From NCBI RefSeq assembly GCF_051660745.1, contig NZ_JBOFQF010000028.1, positions 124,001 to 188,000 of the forward strand: DNA of 64,000 nt. Direction: 5' to 3'. Source of the DNA: Segniliparus sp051660745 (GTDB taxonomy: Bacteria; Actinomycetota; Actinomycetes; Mycobacteriales; Mycobacteriaceae). The translations under genes and the position numbers were made by a program. The notes below the pieces were generated by a model. It made no database searches and was not told the DNA's origin. It saw only the letters and a program-made list of their open reading frames with translations. Positions 49,922-57,921 of the stretch are shown here, one piece after another (position 1 is the first letter of the stretch; the number at the start of each line of letters is the position of its first letter).

Positions 49922-51499
49922 CTAGCCGAAGTTGACGCCCTGGGCCAGCGGTAGCTCCGTCGAGTAGTTGACTGTCGCCGTGGAGCGGCGCATGTAGGCC
50001 TTCCAGGAGTCCGAGCCGGACTCGCGCCCGCCGCCGGTCTCCTTCTCGCCGCCGAACGCGCCGCCGATCTCGGCCCCGGAGGTGCCGATGTTGACGTTCG
50101 CGATGCCGCAGTCCGAGCCCGAGGCCGACACGAAGCGCTCCGCCTCGCGGACGTCGTTGGTGAAAATGGCGGAGGAGAGACCCTGCGGCACGGCGTTGTT
50201 GAGCGCGATGGCCTCGTCCAGCTCGGAGTACGCGAGCACGTACAGGATCGGCGCGAAGGTCTCGGCGGCCACCACGGCGCTCTGCCCCGGCATCCGCACG
50301 ATCGCGGGGGAGACGTAGTAGGAGTCCTCCCCGGTCCCGTCGATTCCCTCGACGCGCTCCCCGCCGACGAGCAGCTCCCCGCCCTCGGCCTTGGCCTGCC
50401 CGAGCGCGGCGGCCATGCCCTCGTACGCGCCCCGGTGGATGAGCGGGCCGACGAGCACGCCCTCGTCCAGCGGATTGCCGATGCGCAGCCCCCGGTACGC
50501 GGCGACGAGCCGGGGGACGAGGGCGTCCACGACGCTCTCGTGGACGATGAGCCTGCGCAGAGTGGTGCAGCGCTGCCCGGCGGTGCCCGCGGCGGAGAAG
50601 ACGACGCCGCGCAGCGCGAGGTCGAGGTCCGCGCTCGGCGCGACGACCACGGCGTTGTTGCCGCCGAGCTCGAGGAGGCTGCGGCCGAACCGCGCGGCGA
50701 CGCGGGGGCCGACCTCCCGGCCCATCCGGGTCGACCCGGTGGCCGAGACGAGCGCGACGCGGGGGTCGTCCACCAGGGCCTCGCCCGCCTCGCGCCTGCC
50801 GAGGATCAACTGGTGCACGTCGGGGTCGTGGCCCGTGTCGGCCAGCGCCCGGCGCAGCAGTCCGTGGCAGGCCACGGCGGTGAGCGGGGTCAACTCGGAC
50901 GGCTTCCACACCACGGTGTCCCCGCAGACCAGCGCGATCGCGGCGTTCCACGCCCACACCGCCACCGGGAAATTGAACGCCGAGATCACTCCGACCACCC
51001 CGAGCGGGTGCCAGGTCTCGCGCAGCGCGTGCCCAGGGCGCTCGGAGGCGATCGTCTTGCCGTAGAGCTGGCGGGAGAGTCCCACCGCGAACTCGCAGAC
51101 GTCGATCATCTCCTGCACTTCGCCGAGCGCCTCTGTGGCGATCTTCCCGGCTTCGAGCGTGACGAGCCTGCCAAGGGCCTCCTTGTGCTCCACGAGCAGC
51201 TCGCCCAGTCTGCGCACGACGTGGCCTCGGGCCGGGGCGGGCACGTCGCGCCAGCGCGGGAAGGCGTGGTGCGCCGCCTCGATGGCCGCCCGGTAGCCGA
51301 CGACGGCTCCGAAGTGGTCGGCCCCGATGGACCCGAGCAGGTCTCCCGTGATCGGCGTGCGAACGGGGAGTGCCCCGATGCCTTCCGATGTGGCGCTGAA
51401 ATGCCAAGGCCCGACGTGCTCGCGGACGCCGAGCGCGGCGAACGACGTCGCGGCCAGCTCGCCCAAAGCGCTTTGGGAAGGCGTCGTGGTGGCAGTCAT
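49922..51499 (-). CDS. pcd: Alpha-aminoadipic semialdehyde dehydrogenase (ALDH7 type)
   Basis: This enzyme oxidises 2-aminoadipate semialdehyde (from piperideine-6-carboxylate) to 2-aminoadipate with NAD(P)+. The 525-aa product shows the antiquitin-like pattern: VISAFNFPVAVWAWNAA, WKPSELTPLTA, the general-base Glu in SLLELGGNNAVVV, the catalytic Cys in AGQRCTTLRRL and SGAEIGGAFGGEKETGGGRE at the C-terminus. ATG 51499 overlaps the upstream DUF1338 gene (ATGA), so the pair is one unit. The locus with lat and lrp matches Rv3290c-Rv3293. A longer open frame upstream lies antisense within the neighbour and is rejected. Confidence 0.92.
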   Translation of the reverse strand: MTATTTPSQSALGELAATSFAALGVREHVGPWHFSATSEGIGALPVRTPITGDLLGSIGADHFGAVVGYRAAIEAAHHAFPRWRDVPAPARGHVVRRLGELLVEHKEALGRLVTLEAGKIATEALGEVQEMIDVCEFAVGLSRQLYGKTIASERPGHALRETWHPLGVVGVISAFNFPVAVWAWNAAIALVCGDTVVWKPSELTPLTAVACHGLLRRALADTGHDPDVHQLILGRREAGEALVDDPRVALVSATGSTRMGREVGPRVAARFGRSLLELGGNNAVVVAPSADLDLALRGVVFSAAGTAGQRCTTLRRLIVHESVVDALVPRLVAAYRGLRIGNPLDEGVLVGPLIHRGAYEGMAAALGQAKAEGGELLVGGERVEGIDGTGEDSYYVSPAIVRMPGQSAVVAAETFAPILYVLAYSELDEAIALNNAVPQGLSSAIFTNDVREAERFVSASGSDCGIANVNIGTSGAEIGGAFGGEKETGGGRESGSDSWKAYMRRSTATVNYSTELPLAQGVNFG

Positions 51500-52878
51500 A
51501 TGGCGGCTCCAATCTGGTCGGCGCCTGTGGTGGAGGCGCCTGTGGTGAAGGGGTGGGCAGGGCCGAGCTCGGCGGCCACAGCTTCGCGGGAAGCCCGCTC
51601 TTGCGCGCGGTAGAGCTCGTAGGGGTCGAGGATGTCGCGGCCGATGGCTCCGGAGAGCCAGTCCTGGTTGTAGTCGGCTTCCGGCGGCAGCGACGGCGCG
51701 CTTGCCTCCTCGTCCAGGTTCGATTGGAAGATGCCCGCCGCGCTGCGCGGCAGGAAGTCCTCGTAGACGATCGGCACGGCGCGCGCGGCCCCGTTCTCGA
51801 CGCGGTACGTGAAGAAGCCGAGCCCCAGCTCGGCCAGTTCGGCCTCGGTGGCGGGGAAGAACTCCGGCCACACGCGCGCCGCCGCCTCCTGGCCCGTCAG
51901 GCTCTCGGCGGCGCGGAGCCGGTCCGCCGCTGCCAATGCCTGGTCGTAGCGGTCCCGGCCCGCCTCGGTGAGCGCGATCCCGCGCGCCTCGACCTCGCCG
52001 AATCGGACCCGCAGGCTTCCCGGCCGGACCGTCCCGTCCGCCTCGCGGAAGGTCCTCGGCTCGTCCAGGGCGCGGAAGGAGGTCTGCCGCAAGAGCACAT
52101 CCGGCCCGTCCCAGCGCGGCGGGCCTTGGATCTCGTCGATCATCTTGAGCCCACGAGCCGCGAGGCGGCGGTAGAGCTCGTCGATGTCCAGGACTCTCGG
52201 CGTGAGGTGGTTGATATGCGTCGAACCGATGCCGCCGATGTCCGCCGCCACCGCCGAGATCGACTCCAGCTCGCGATACCACGGGCCGTCGATCGGCTCG
52301 GAGCCGAGCGCGAACGCCTTGGCGGCGAGCGTGACGAACTCCTCCGCCCTCTCCTCGGGCAGGCCTCTTTCGTCCGCCGCGCGGTCGGCGAGCTCCAAAA
52401 GGCGCGGGGGGAAGAGCTGGCGGCGGGCGAGGAACGCCTCCAGCCGCGGACGCAGGCCGGAGTCGAAGAACGCAGGGTCGCGCGTGGCGAGCATGGAGGT
52501 GAACACCCGGAACGGGTTGCGCTCCAGCTCGGCTGGGTCGATCGGGCGGAAGGCGGTGGAGACAACGGGCACAGGGACGGGCCGCGCGTCGCGCAGGTCG
52601 TAGAACCCGACCGGGAACATGCCGAACCCGGCGAAGATCCTCGCGGCCTGGGCGAGCTCGGCGGGGGTGCCGACGCGGATCGCGCCGTGGCGCTCGGCCC
52701 CGACTCTGCCCGCGCCGCCCAGCGCCTCGGCCCCGGGGGACGCGCCCCGCTCGGACCACCAGTCCCGGTTCACCTCGTCGACGACGTCCACCAGTGTCGT
52801 GTACGCGGGCACTTCGACCCCGTAATGCGCCGAGAGGCGCTCCGCGAAGCGGGCTCGTAATGCGTGCGGCTCGATCAT
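51496..52878 (-). CDS. DUF1338 family protein, likely 2-oxoadipate dioxygenase/decarboxylase (HglS-like)
   Basis: DUF1338 proteins such as HglS of Pseudomonas are Fe(II) VOC-fold enzymes that turn 2-oxoadipate into D-2-hydroxyglutarate. The 460-aa product has the family features: FPVGFYDLRDA, AFRPIDPAELERNPFRVFTS in part, STHINHLTPRVLDIDELY with a likely metal His, VLLRQTSFRALDEPR, and FLPRSAAGIFQSNL. It precedes the AASA dehydrogenase with a 4-nt overlap, which supports a role after aminoadipate in lysine breakdown. ATG 52878 is 17 bp from the divergent lrp start. Confidence 0.85.
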   Translation of the reverse strand: MIEPHALRARFAERLSAHYGVEVPAYTTLVDVVDEVNRDWWSERGASPGAEALGGAGRVGAERHGAIRVGTPAELAQAARIFAGFGMFPVGFYDLRDARPVPVPVVSTAFRPIDPAELERNPFRVFTSMLATRDPAFFDSGLRPRLEAFLARRQLFPPRLLELADRAADERGLPEERAEEFVTLAAKAFALGSEPIDGPWYRELESISAVAADIGGIGSTHINHLTPRVLDIDELYRRLAARGLKMIDEIQGPPRWDGPDVLLRQTSFRALDEPRTFREADGTVRPGSLRVRFGEVEARGIALTEAGRDRYDQALAAADRLRAAESLTGQEAAARVWPEFFPATEAELAELGLGFFTYRVENGAARAVPIVYEDFLPRSAAGIFQSNLDEEASAPSLPPEADYNQDWLSGAIGRDILDPYELYRAQERASREAVAAELGPAHPFTTGASTTGADQIGAAI

Positions 52879-52882
52879 CTCC

Positions 52883-52888
52883 TACCCT
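52883..52888 (+). promoter_or_regulatory. -10 box TACCCT of leaderless lrp mRNA
   Basis: TACCCT lies 7 nt before ATG 52896, inside the 17-bp gap between the divergent start codons. The promoter for the minus-strand operon must therefore lie within the lrp coding region. Confidence 0.5.
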
Positions 52889-52895
52889 TCACTCC

Positions 52896-53444
52896 ATGCC
52901 CTCTGAGTCTTTGTCGCCCCTGTCCCCGGCCATTCCGTCCGAGGCTCCCGCGACCGCGTCGCAGCCCGAACCCGCCCGTGTCGACCCGTCGGCGGAGCCG
53001 ACAAGGATCGACGCGGTGGACCGGCTGCTGGTGCGCGAGCTCGTGGCGGACGGACGGGCCACGCTCGCCGAGCTTGCCAAAGCGACTGGGCTGTCCGTCT
53101 CCGCCGTGCAGTCCCGTGTGCGAAGGCTTGAGGCGAAAGGCGTGATCACCCGGTACACGGCCGCCGTCGACCATGAGGCGCTGGGGAGCCCGCTCGCCGC
53201 TTTCGTCGCCATCACGCCTTTCGATCCTTCCGCTCCGGATACCGCTCCTGAGCTGCTCAGGAGCATTCCCGAGGTCCAAGCCTGCTATTCCGTGGCGGGC
53301 GAGGAGAGCTACGTCCTCTTCGTCCGCACCGGCTCGCCCCGCGAGCTGGAGCGTCTCTTGCAGCAGATCCGCTCCACGGCCGCAGTGAGCACCCGGAGCA
53401 CCATCATCCTCCAGACATTCTACGACCACGCGCAGGGCCTCTGA
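52896..53444 (+). CDS. Lrp/AsnC-family transcriptional regulator
   Basis: The 182-aa regulator has a Pro/Ala/Ser-rich N-terminal extension (about 1-40), the Lrp winged helix-turn-helix (VDRLLVRELVADGRATLAEL, then ATGLSVSAVQSRVRRLEAKGVI in separate helices), and the RAM ligand-binding domain (AFVAITPFD, EVQACYSVAGEESYVLFVRTG). It lies between the two halves of the lysine catabolic locus, as LrpA (Rv3291c) does beside lat. It probably senses lysine or another amino acid and controls both directions. Confidence 0.9.
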   Translation: MPSESLSPLSPAIPSEAPATASQPEPARVDPSAEPTRIDAVDRLLVRELVADGRATLAELAKATGLSVSAVQSRVRRLEAKGVITRYTAAVDHEALGSPLAAFVAITPFDPSAPDTAPELLRSIPEVQACYSVAGEESYVLFVRTGSPRELERLLQQIRSTAAVSTRSTIILQTFYDHAQGL

Positions 53445-53474
53445 CGTGAAACTGTAGCGCACCACGCCAAGTTT

Positions 53475-53521
53475 GTGAAAATTTTTCCGGTATTTCCATA
53501 GGAATGGCGTAAAAATTTTGT
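53475..53521. promoter_or_regulatory. AT-rich, dyad-containing control region of lat
   Basis: In a GC-rich genome this stretch is conspicuously A/T-rich. It holds three short dyads: GAAAATTTTTC (53477-53487), TTCC-ATA-GGAA (53494-53504) and TAAAAATTTTG (53510-53520). Their centres are about 17 bp apart. Such phased AT-rich sites are typical of Lrp-family binding. Confidence 0.55.
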
Positions 53522-53527
53522 TAGAGT
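53522..53527 (+). promoter_or_regulatory. -10 box TAGAGT of leaderless lat mRNA
   Basis: TAGAGT is followed by 6 nt (AGTTGC) and ATG 53534. It abuts the last AT-rich dyad. Confidence 0.62.
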
Positions 53528-53533
53528 AGTTGC

Positions 53534-54910
53534 ATGACCGCGCTTTTCTCCTCTGACACAGGCTCCTCCGCAGCCGCCTCGGCAGCTTCCGACGTCGAAC
53601 CGGGCCAGGTCCTCGACTCCCTCGCGAAGTCGCAGCTGGTCGACGGTTTCCCCTTCGTCCTCGACTTGGCGCGCTCCCATGGGAGCTGGCTCGTCGACGA
53701 GCGGGACGGGGCGAGCTACCTGGACATGTTCGGGTTCTTCGCCTCCAACGCGCTCGGCATGAACCACCCGGCGCTCGCGGAGGACGAGGCGTTCGTCGCC
53801 GAGCTGGGCCGCGCCGCGCTCAACAAGCCGTCGAACTCGGACGTGTACACCACGCCGATGGCCCGGTTCGTCGCGACGTTCCGCCGAGTCCTCGGCGTCC
53901 CCGAGCTGCCGCGGCTCTTCTTCATCGACGGCGGCGCGCTGGCGGTGGAGAACGCGCTGAAGGTGGCGTTCGACTGGAAGAGCCAGCGAAACGAGGCCGA
54001 GGGCAGGTTCGGCCCGGACGGCGAGCCGCTCGGGACAAAGGTGCTGCACCTGGCGGGCGCCTTCCACGGGCGCAGCGGCTACACGATGTCGCTCACGAAC
54101 ACGGACCCGGCCAAGACGGACCGTTTCCCGAAGTTCGACTGGCCCCGGATCGAGGCTCCGCACACCGGGCTCGCCGATGTCGAGGCCGCCGAGGAGCGCG
54201 CCCTCGGGCAGATCCGGGCGGCGTTCGCCGCGCATCCGCACGATATCGCCTGTTTCATCGCCGAGCCGATCCAGGGCGAGGGCGGCGACCGGCACCTGCG
54301 GCCCGAGTTCCTGCGCGCCGTGCAGGGGCTCTGCGTCGAGCACGACGCGCTCTTCGTCCTCGACGAGGTGCAGACCGGCGTCGGGATGACCGGCACGATG
54401 TGGGCGCACCTCGGCCTCGGCCTGGAGCCGGATATCGTCGCCTTCGGCAAGAAGACCCAGGTCTGCGGCATCATGGCGGGCCGAAGGGTCGAGGAGCTCG
54501 CGACGAACGCGATGCGCGTCTCCTCCCGGATCAACTCCACCTGGGGCGGGAACCTCGTCGACATGGTGCGCGCCCGGCGGATCTACGAGGTCATCGAGGC
54601 CGAGCATTTGGCGGAGCGCGCCGCGCGCCTCGGCGAGGGGCTGCTCGATGGCTTGCGGGACCTCGCCGAACGCCATCCGGGCCTCGTGTCCAATCCGCGC
54701 GGGCGGGGCCTGATGTGCGCGATCGACCTGCCGAGCGCCGAGACGCGCAACGCCGTCGTCGCCGACCTCTTCGCGAAAGAGCAGGTCATCATCCTCGGCA
54801 CGGGGGAGCGGGGCATCCGCTTCCGCCCGACGCTCACTGTCACGGAGGAGGAGCTGGCGCTCGCGCTCGGAGCCCTCGACCGCGCGCTTGGCCGGGCCTC
54901 GAAGGGTTAG
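53534..54910 (+). CDS. lat: L-lysine 6-transaminase
   Basis: Lat moves the epsilon-amino group of lysine to 2-oxoglutarate and gives 2-aminoadipate semialdehyde. The 458-aa class-III aminotransferase has FGFFASNALGMNHPA, FIDGGALAVENALKVAFDWK split, LAGAFHGRSGYTMSLTN, FVLDEVQTGVGMTG, and the PLP lysine in AFGKKTQVCGIMAGRR. Length and the QVCG segment match mycobacterial Lat (Rv3290c). Its product is the substrate of the dehydrogenase at 49.9 kb. Its stop overlaps, tail to tail, a 22-aa signal-peptide-like frame. Confidence 0.95.
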   Translation: MTALFSSDTGSSAAASAASDVEPGQVLDSLAKSQLVDGFPFVLDLARSHGSWLVDERDGASYLDMFGFFASNALGMNHPALAEDEAFVAELGRAALNKPSNSDVYTTPMARFVATFRRVLGVPELPRLFFIDGGALAVENALKVAFDWKSQRNEAEGRFGPDGEPLGTKVLHLAGAFHGRSGYTMSLTNTDPAKTDRFPKFDWPRIEAPHTGLADVEAAEERALGQIRAAFAAHPHDIACFIAEPIQGEGGDRHLRPEFLRAVQGLCVEHDALFVLDEVQTGVGMTGTMWAHLGLGLEPDIVAFGKKTQVCGIMAGRRVEELATNAMRVSSRINSTWGGNLVDMVRARRIYEVIEAEHLAERAARLGEGLLDGLRDLAERHPGLVSNPRGRGLMCAIDLPSAETRNAVVADLFAKEQVIILGTGERGIRFRPTLTVTEEELALALGALDRALGRASKG

Positions 54911-54975
54911 TGCGTCGCGAAGGCTGGCGACACGACGACGGCGAGCGTGGCGAAAAGTCTGATAAAGCGTCGCAC
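54907..54975 (-). CDS. 22-codon frame encoding only a signal peptide
   Basis: GTG 54975 follows a strong Shine-Dalgarno (GAGGAGGGG) and encodes RRFIRLFATLAVVVSPAFATH after the start Met. This is a basic N-region, hydrophobic core and an AFA cleavage site, and then a stop. It could be a real exported micropeptide or the remnant of a secreted protein cut off by a stop codon. It lies 61 bp after ltrA on the same strand. The ribosome site and perfect signal-peptide grammar make chance less likely. Confidence 0.45.
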   Translation of the reverse strand: MRRFIRLFATLAVVVSPAFATH

Positions 54976-55036
54976 GACAACCCCTCCTCGATGTCCAGCG
55001 TTTGACGACGGACTGTACCGCAGCGCCCGGTGGGTT

Positions 55037-56212
55037 TTATTCGCCGACCGCGCGGGCCTCGTGGCTCTGCGGCGCGCAGGCCGTGGTGAGCAGCAGCACG
55101 AGGGCTGCCATGAGGACGGCGGTGAGGACTTCGGGCCACGGTGTGAAAGCGCTCGCGAGCACGAGCGCGGCGACAGCCGGGAAGCTGGCCGAGACGAACC
55201 TCGGCACGGTGGAGCGCTCGAATTGCAGCAGCCAGACCCCGAGCACGTAGACGGCGACCGGGAGGGTGAGCGCGAGCCCGCTCAGCAGGTTGTGCTCGTG
55301 GTGGGACAGCCGTTCGCTGAGCACGCCGATCCCGGCTCCGACGGCCGCGCCGCTCGCATAGATCCAATAGTGGCCGAAGCCCCACGTCAGAGCGGGGCCG
55401 AAGCCGGTGAGCCGGTTGTGCACCGGGCGTTCGAAGTAGATCCACCACATCGCGAACAGGATCACCAGCGCGGAGCCCGCCAAGGTGAGCTCGACGCTTG
55501 CCGCGCGCTCCTCGACCACGCCTTCGCGGATGGCCGTTGCCGAGCTCGCGACGGCCTCGCCGAGCACGATGATGGTGAAAAGGCCGTAGCGCTCCGCGAT
55601 GTGGTGCGGATGCCACGGCGTGGCGGACTTCCACTCGGCGAGGGCGGGAATGGCGAGCTCGAAGGCGGCGCCGAGCAAGAAGCAGACGGGCCCGAACGGC
55701 CCGCCCGGCAGGAAGAGGGCTCCGACCCAGAACGCTTGGACGAGCGTGATGCCGACGGCGTAGCGCAGGGCGGTGGCTCGGTGCTCGGGGTCGCTGGCCG
55801 CCGCGCGCAGCCACTGCGAGACCATGGCCAGGCGCATGAGGACGTACCCGGCGATCATGACGCTTTCCCTGGTGGCCTCGGGGAGGTACACGGCCGCGGC
55901 CAGGACCAGGCTCCCGGCGATCTGCACCATCGCGGTCAACCGGTACACGAGGTCGTCCACGTCGTAGGCGGAGGCGAACCAGCTGAAGTTGAGCCATCCC
56001 CACCAGATCGCGAAGAAGAGCTGGCCGTAGACGAGCACGCCGTGCTCCCAGTGCCCTTCGGAGAGCTGGTGGTGCAAGAGTGTGGCCGCGCCCGCCACAG
56101 CGACCACGAAACACAGGTCGAAAAGCAGTTCCAGCGGGGTCGAGACGCGGTGCTCCTCGCCGGGGTCGCGGGCGGTCATGCGGCGTGGTCGGGGCAGGAA
56201 GGGCAATCCCAT
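55037..56212 (-). CDS. LtrA-family (low temperature requirement A) membrane protein
   Basis: The 391-aa protein with about 10 to 11 hydrophobic segments has the LtrA signature: STPLELLFDLCFVVAV at the N-terminus, FAIWWGWLNFSWFASAYD, the HIAERYGLFTIIVLGEAV motif, and a late HHEHNLLSG. The family is named from Listeria but its biochemical role is unknown. ATG 56212 is used, with ATG 56179 as an alternative nearer the conserved part. It is divergent from the tetR gene 64 bp away. Confidence 0.88.
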   Translation of the reverse strand: MGLPFLPRPRRMTARDPGEEHRVSTPLELLFDLCFVVAVAGAATLLHHQLSEGHWEHGVLVYGQLFFAIWWGWLNFSWFASAYDVDDLVYRLTAMVQIAGSLVLAAAVYLPEATRESVMIAGYVLMRLAMVSQWLRAAASDPEHRATALRYAVGITLVQAFWVGALFLPGGPFGPVCFLLGAAFELAIPALAEWKSATPWHPHHIAERYGLFTIIVLGEAVASSATAIREGVVEERAASVELTLAGSALVILFAMWWIYFERPVHNRLTGFGPALTWGFGHYWIYASGAAVGAGIGVLSERLSHHEHNLLSGLALTLPVAVYVLGVWLLQFERSTVPRFVSASFPAVAALVLASAFTPWPEVLTAVLMAALVLLLTTACAPQSHEARAVGE

Positions 56213-56264
56213 GGCATGAGTGTGGCAATCCGGCAGCGCTCAGGCAAGTCGCCGCGAGACGTGC

Positions 56265-56286
56265 TAACCTACATATATGTCGGTTA
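56265..56286. promoter_or_regulatory. 22-bp palindromic TetR operator over -10 and start codon
   Basis: TAACCTACATATATGTCGGTTA is an inverted repeat in which only one of 11 base pairs fails to match. It includes the -10 hexamer TAACCT (56265-56270) and the ATG at 56277, 6 nt later. Binding by the encoded regulator would block its own leaderless transcription. Confidence 0.75.
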
Positions 56287-56933
56287 AGGCGACGGAACTC
56301 GCGGCCCCGAGCCGCCCGGCGGCTCGGCAACGCCGCCTGAAGGGGCCGCAGCGCAGGGAGCTGGTCCTCGAAGCGGCCCGCGCCGCGTTCGTCGAGCAGG
56401 GCTACGACAGCGTCTCGATGAACGACATCGCGCAGCGGGCCGGAGTCGCCCGGCCCGTCCTCTACGACCATTTCCCCTCGAAAAGAGCATTGATGTTGTT
56501 CCTGCTCACCGAGGAGACCGAGCTGCTGCTGGCGCGGATCGCCGAGCAGGCCCGCAGCGGGGCCTCGTCGGAGGAGCGAATGCGCGCCTCCCTCGAGGTG
56601 TACTTCTGTTTTCTTGTCGAGCGCCCGCTCGCGGCGCGGATCTTCCAAGGGGCTTCCGCCGCCGACCCGGACGTCGCGGAGGCCGCGCAGCGGATGCGCG
56701 AGCTCGCGAGGCGCGGGACCGCCGCCCTCCTTGGGCCGGTCGGGGGGACCGGGCGAGAGGTCTCGGCCGCCGTGCTTGTCGCATCGGTGATCGCGGTGGC
56801 CGACTGGTGGGCGCAGCACCCGGAGACGCCACAGGGCGAGGTGGTCGACACGACGCTGCGCCTGCTGTGGCCGGGAGTGGGCCAAACCCTGCGGAGCGGG
56901 GGAGCGTCGTCGACGGACGGAGGAAAGGCATGA
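56277..56933 (+). CDS. TetR/AcrR-family transcriptional regulator
   Basis: The 218-aa repressor has the TetR N-terminal DNA-binding domain at about 22-70 (RELVLEAARAAFVEQGYDSV, MNDIAQRAGVARPVLYDHFPSK in separate helices) and a C-terminal ligand domain with no recognised pocket. It is coupled to the DUF2236 gene by an ATGA overlap, so that enzyme is its likely target. The near-perfect palindrome at its promoter suggests autoregulation. Confidence 0.93.
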   Translation: MSVKATELAAPSRPAARQRRLKGPQRRELVLEAARAAFVEQGYDSVSMNDIAQRAGVARPVLYDHFPSKRALMLFLLTEETELLLARIAEQARSGASSEERMRASLEVYFCFLVERPLAARIFQGASAADPDVAEAAQRMRELARRGTAALLGPVGGTGREVSAAVLVASVIAVADWWAQHPETPQGEVVDTTLRLLWPGVGQTLRSGGASSTDGGKA

Positions 56934-57871
56934 CCGCGATATCGCAGGAGGAAAGCTGGGCGCGGGGGAACTCCGTCGCGCGCGCCGCGGCTGCGGCCTA
57001 CGCCAAGAGCGAGTCGTGGGACGTGTCCGCCCCACTGGGCCCAGGCTCCCTGACCTGGGGGCATTTCGGCGACATCCGCTCGTTCCTCATCCTCGGCAGG
57101 GCGGGGACGTTGCAGAACATGCACCCGGTCCTCGACGCCGCCCTGCGGCAGCATTCGAACTTCTTCGCCGACCCGATGGACCGCTTCCGCCGCTCGGTCG
57201 AGCCGATCCACATGATGATCTACGGCGACGACCCGCAGCAGCGCGCCGCGACCGTGCGCGACTTCCACAAGCCCATCAAAGGCACGGGGGACGACGGGGC
57301 CCGGTACCACGCGATGGACCCGGAGGTCTACTGGTGGACCCATGTGACTTTCTACGAGTCGGTCATCGCCACCCAGGAATTGTTCGGCACGCCCTTCACC
57401 GAGGAGCAGAAGCGGCAGATCGTGGCGGAAGGGCTGTCGTGGTGGCGGCTCTACGGGATGAGCGAGCGGCCCGCGTTCGGGAGCTACGAGGACTTCCAAC
57501 GCTACTGGGCGCACATGCTCCGCGACGTGCTCGGGCGGAATTTCACCACGGACTTCGCGAGGGACATCCACCGCAAGAAGGTCCCCGCCCCGCCGTTCGT
57601 CCCCTCGGCGCTCTGGCCACTGGTGCGGTACCCGGTCATGGCGGTCGGGGGCTGGGTCACGACCGGGACTATGCCGCCGCAGGCTCGGGAGATCCTTGGC
57701 TGGGACTGGCGGCGGCGGGACGAGCTGGCGTTCGCGCTCTTCCGCAGGGCGGTGCGCTCGGGCTGGCGGTTGCTGCCGCAGCGATGGCGGTACATCCCGA
57801 CGGCGTGGCGGGGCATGGAGCGCTCTCGCGAACAGGCGGAGCCCTCTTCGGGCGCGGGGCGGCCAGGCTAG
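56930..57871 (+). CDS. DUF2236/MpaB-family oxygenase-like protein
   Basis: The 313-aa product belongs to the DUF2236 family (oxygenase MpaB/latex-clearing protein relatives, heme b-binding). Landmarks are FADPMDRFRRSVEPIHMMIYGD, VRDFHKPIKGTGDDG (conserved RxxHxxIxG), YHAMDPEVYWWTHVTFYES and MSERPAFGSYEDFQRYW in part. Members oxidise hydrophobic substrates; the substrate here is unknown. ATG 56930 overlaps the tetR stop, giving a two-gene unit probably induced by the regulator's ligand. Confidence 0.85.
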   Translation: MTAISQEESWARGNSVARAAAAAYAKSESWDVSAPLGPGSLTWGHFGDIRSFLILGRAGTLQNMHPVLDAALRQHSNFFADPMDRFRRSVEPIHMMIYGDDPQQRAATVRDFHKPIKGTGDDGARYHAMDPEVYWWTHVTFYESVIATQELFGTPFTEEQKRQIVAEGLSWWRLYGMSERPAFGSYEDFQRYWAHMLRDVLGRNFTTDFARDIHRKKVPAPPFVPSALWPLVRYPVMAVGGWVTTGTMPPQAREILGWDWRRRDELAFALFRRAVRSGWRLLPQRWRYIPTAWRGMERSREQAEPSSGAGRPG

Positions 57872-57921
57872 GCTGGAGGGGAGTGCTCGCCCGGAGCCTC
57901 GGTTTGAGAGGAGTTCCTGCT

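Noticed and set aside
49922..52759. A 945-codon reading of the aldehyde dehydrogenase gene extended upstream
   Set aside because: The extra 420 codons overlap the DUF1338 gene in another frame and show no conserved sequence. ATG 51499 with its ATGA overlap is the natural start.
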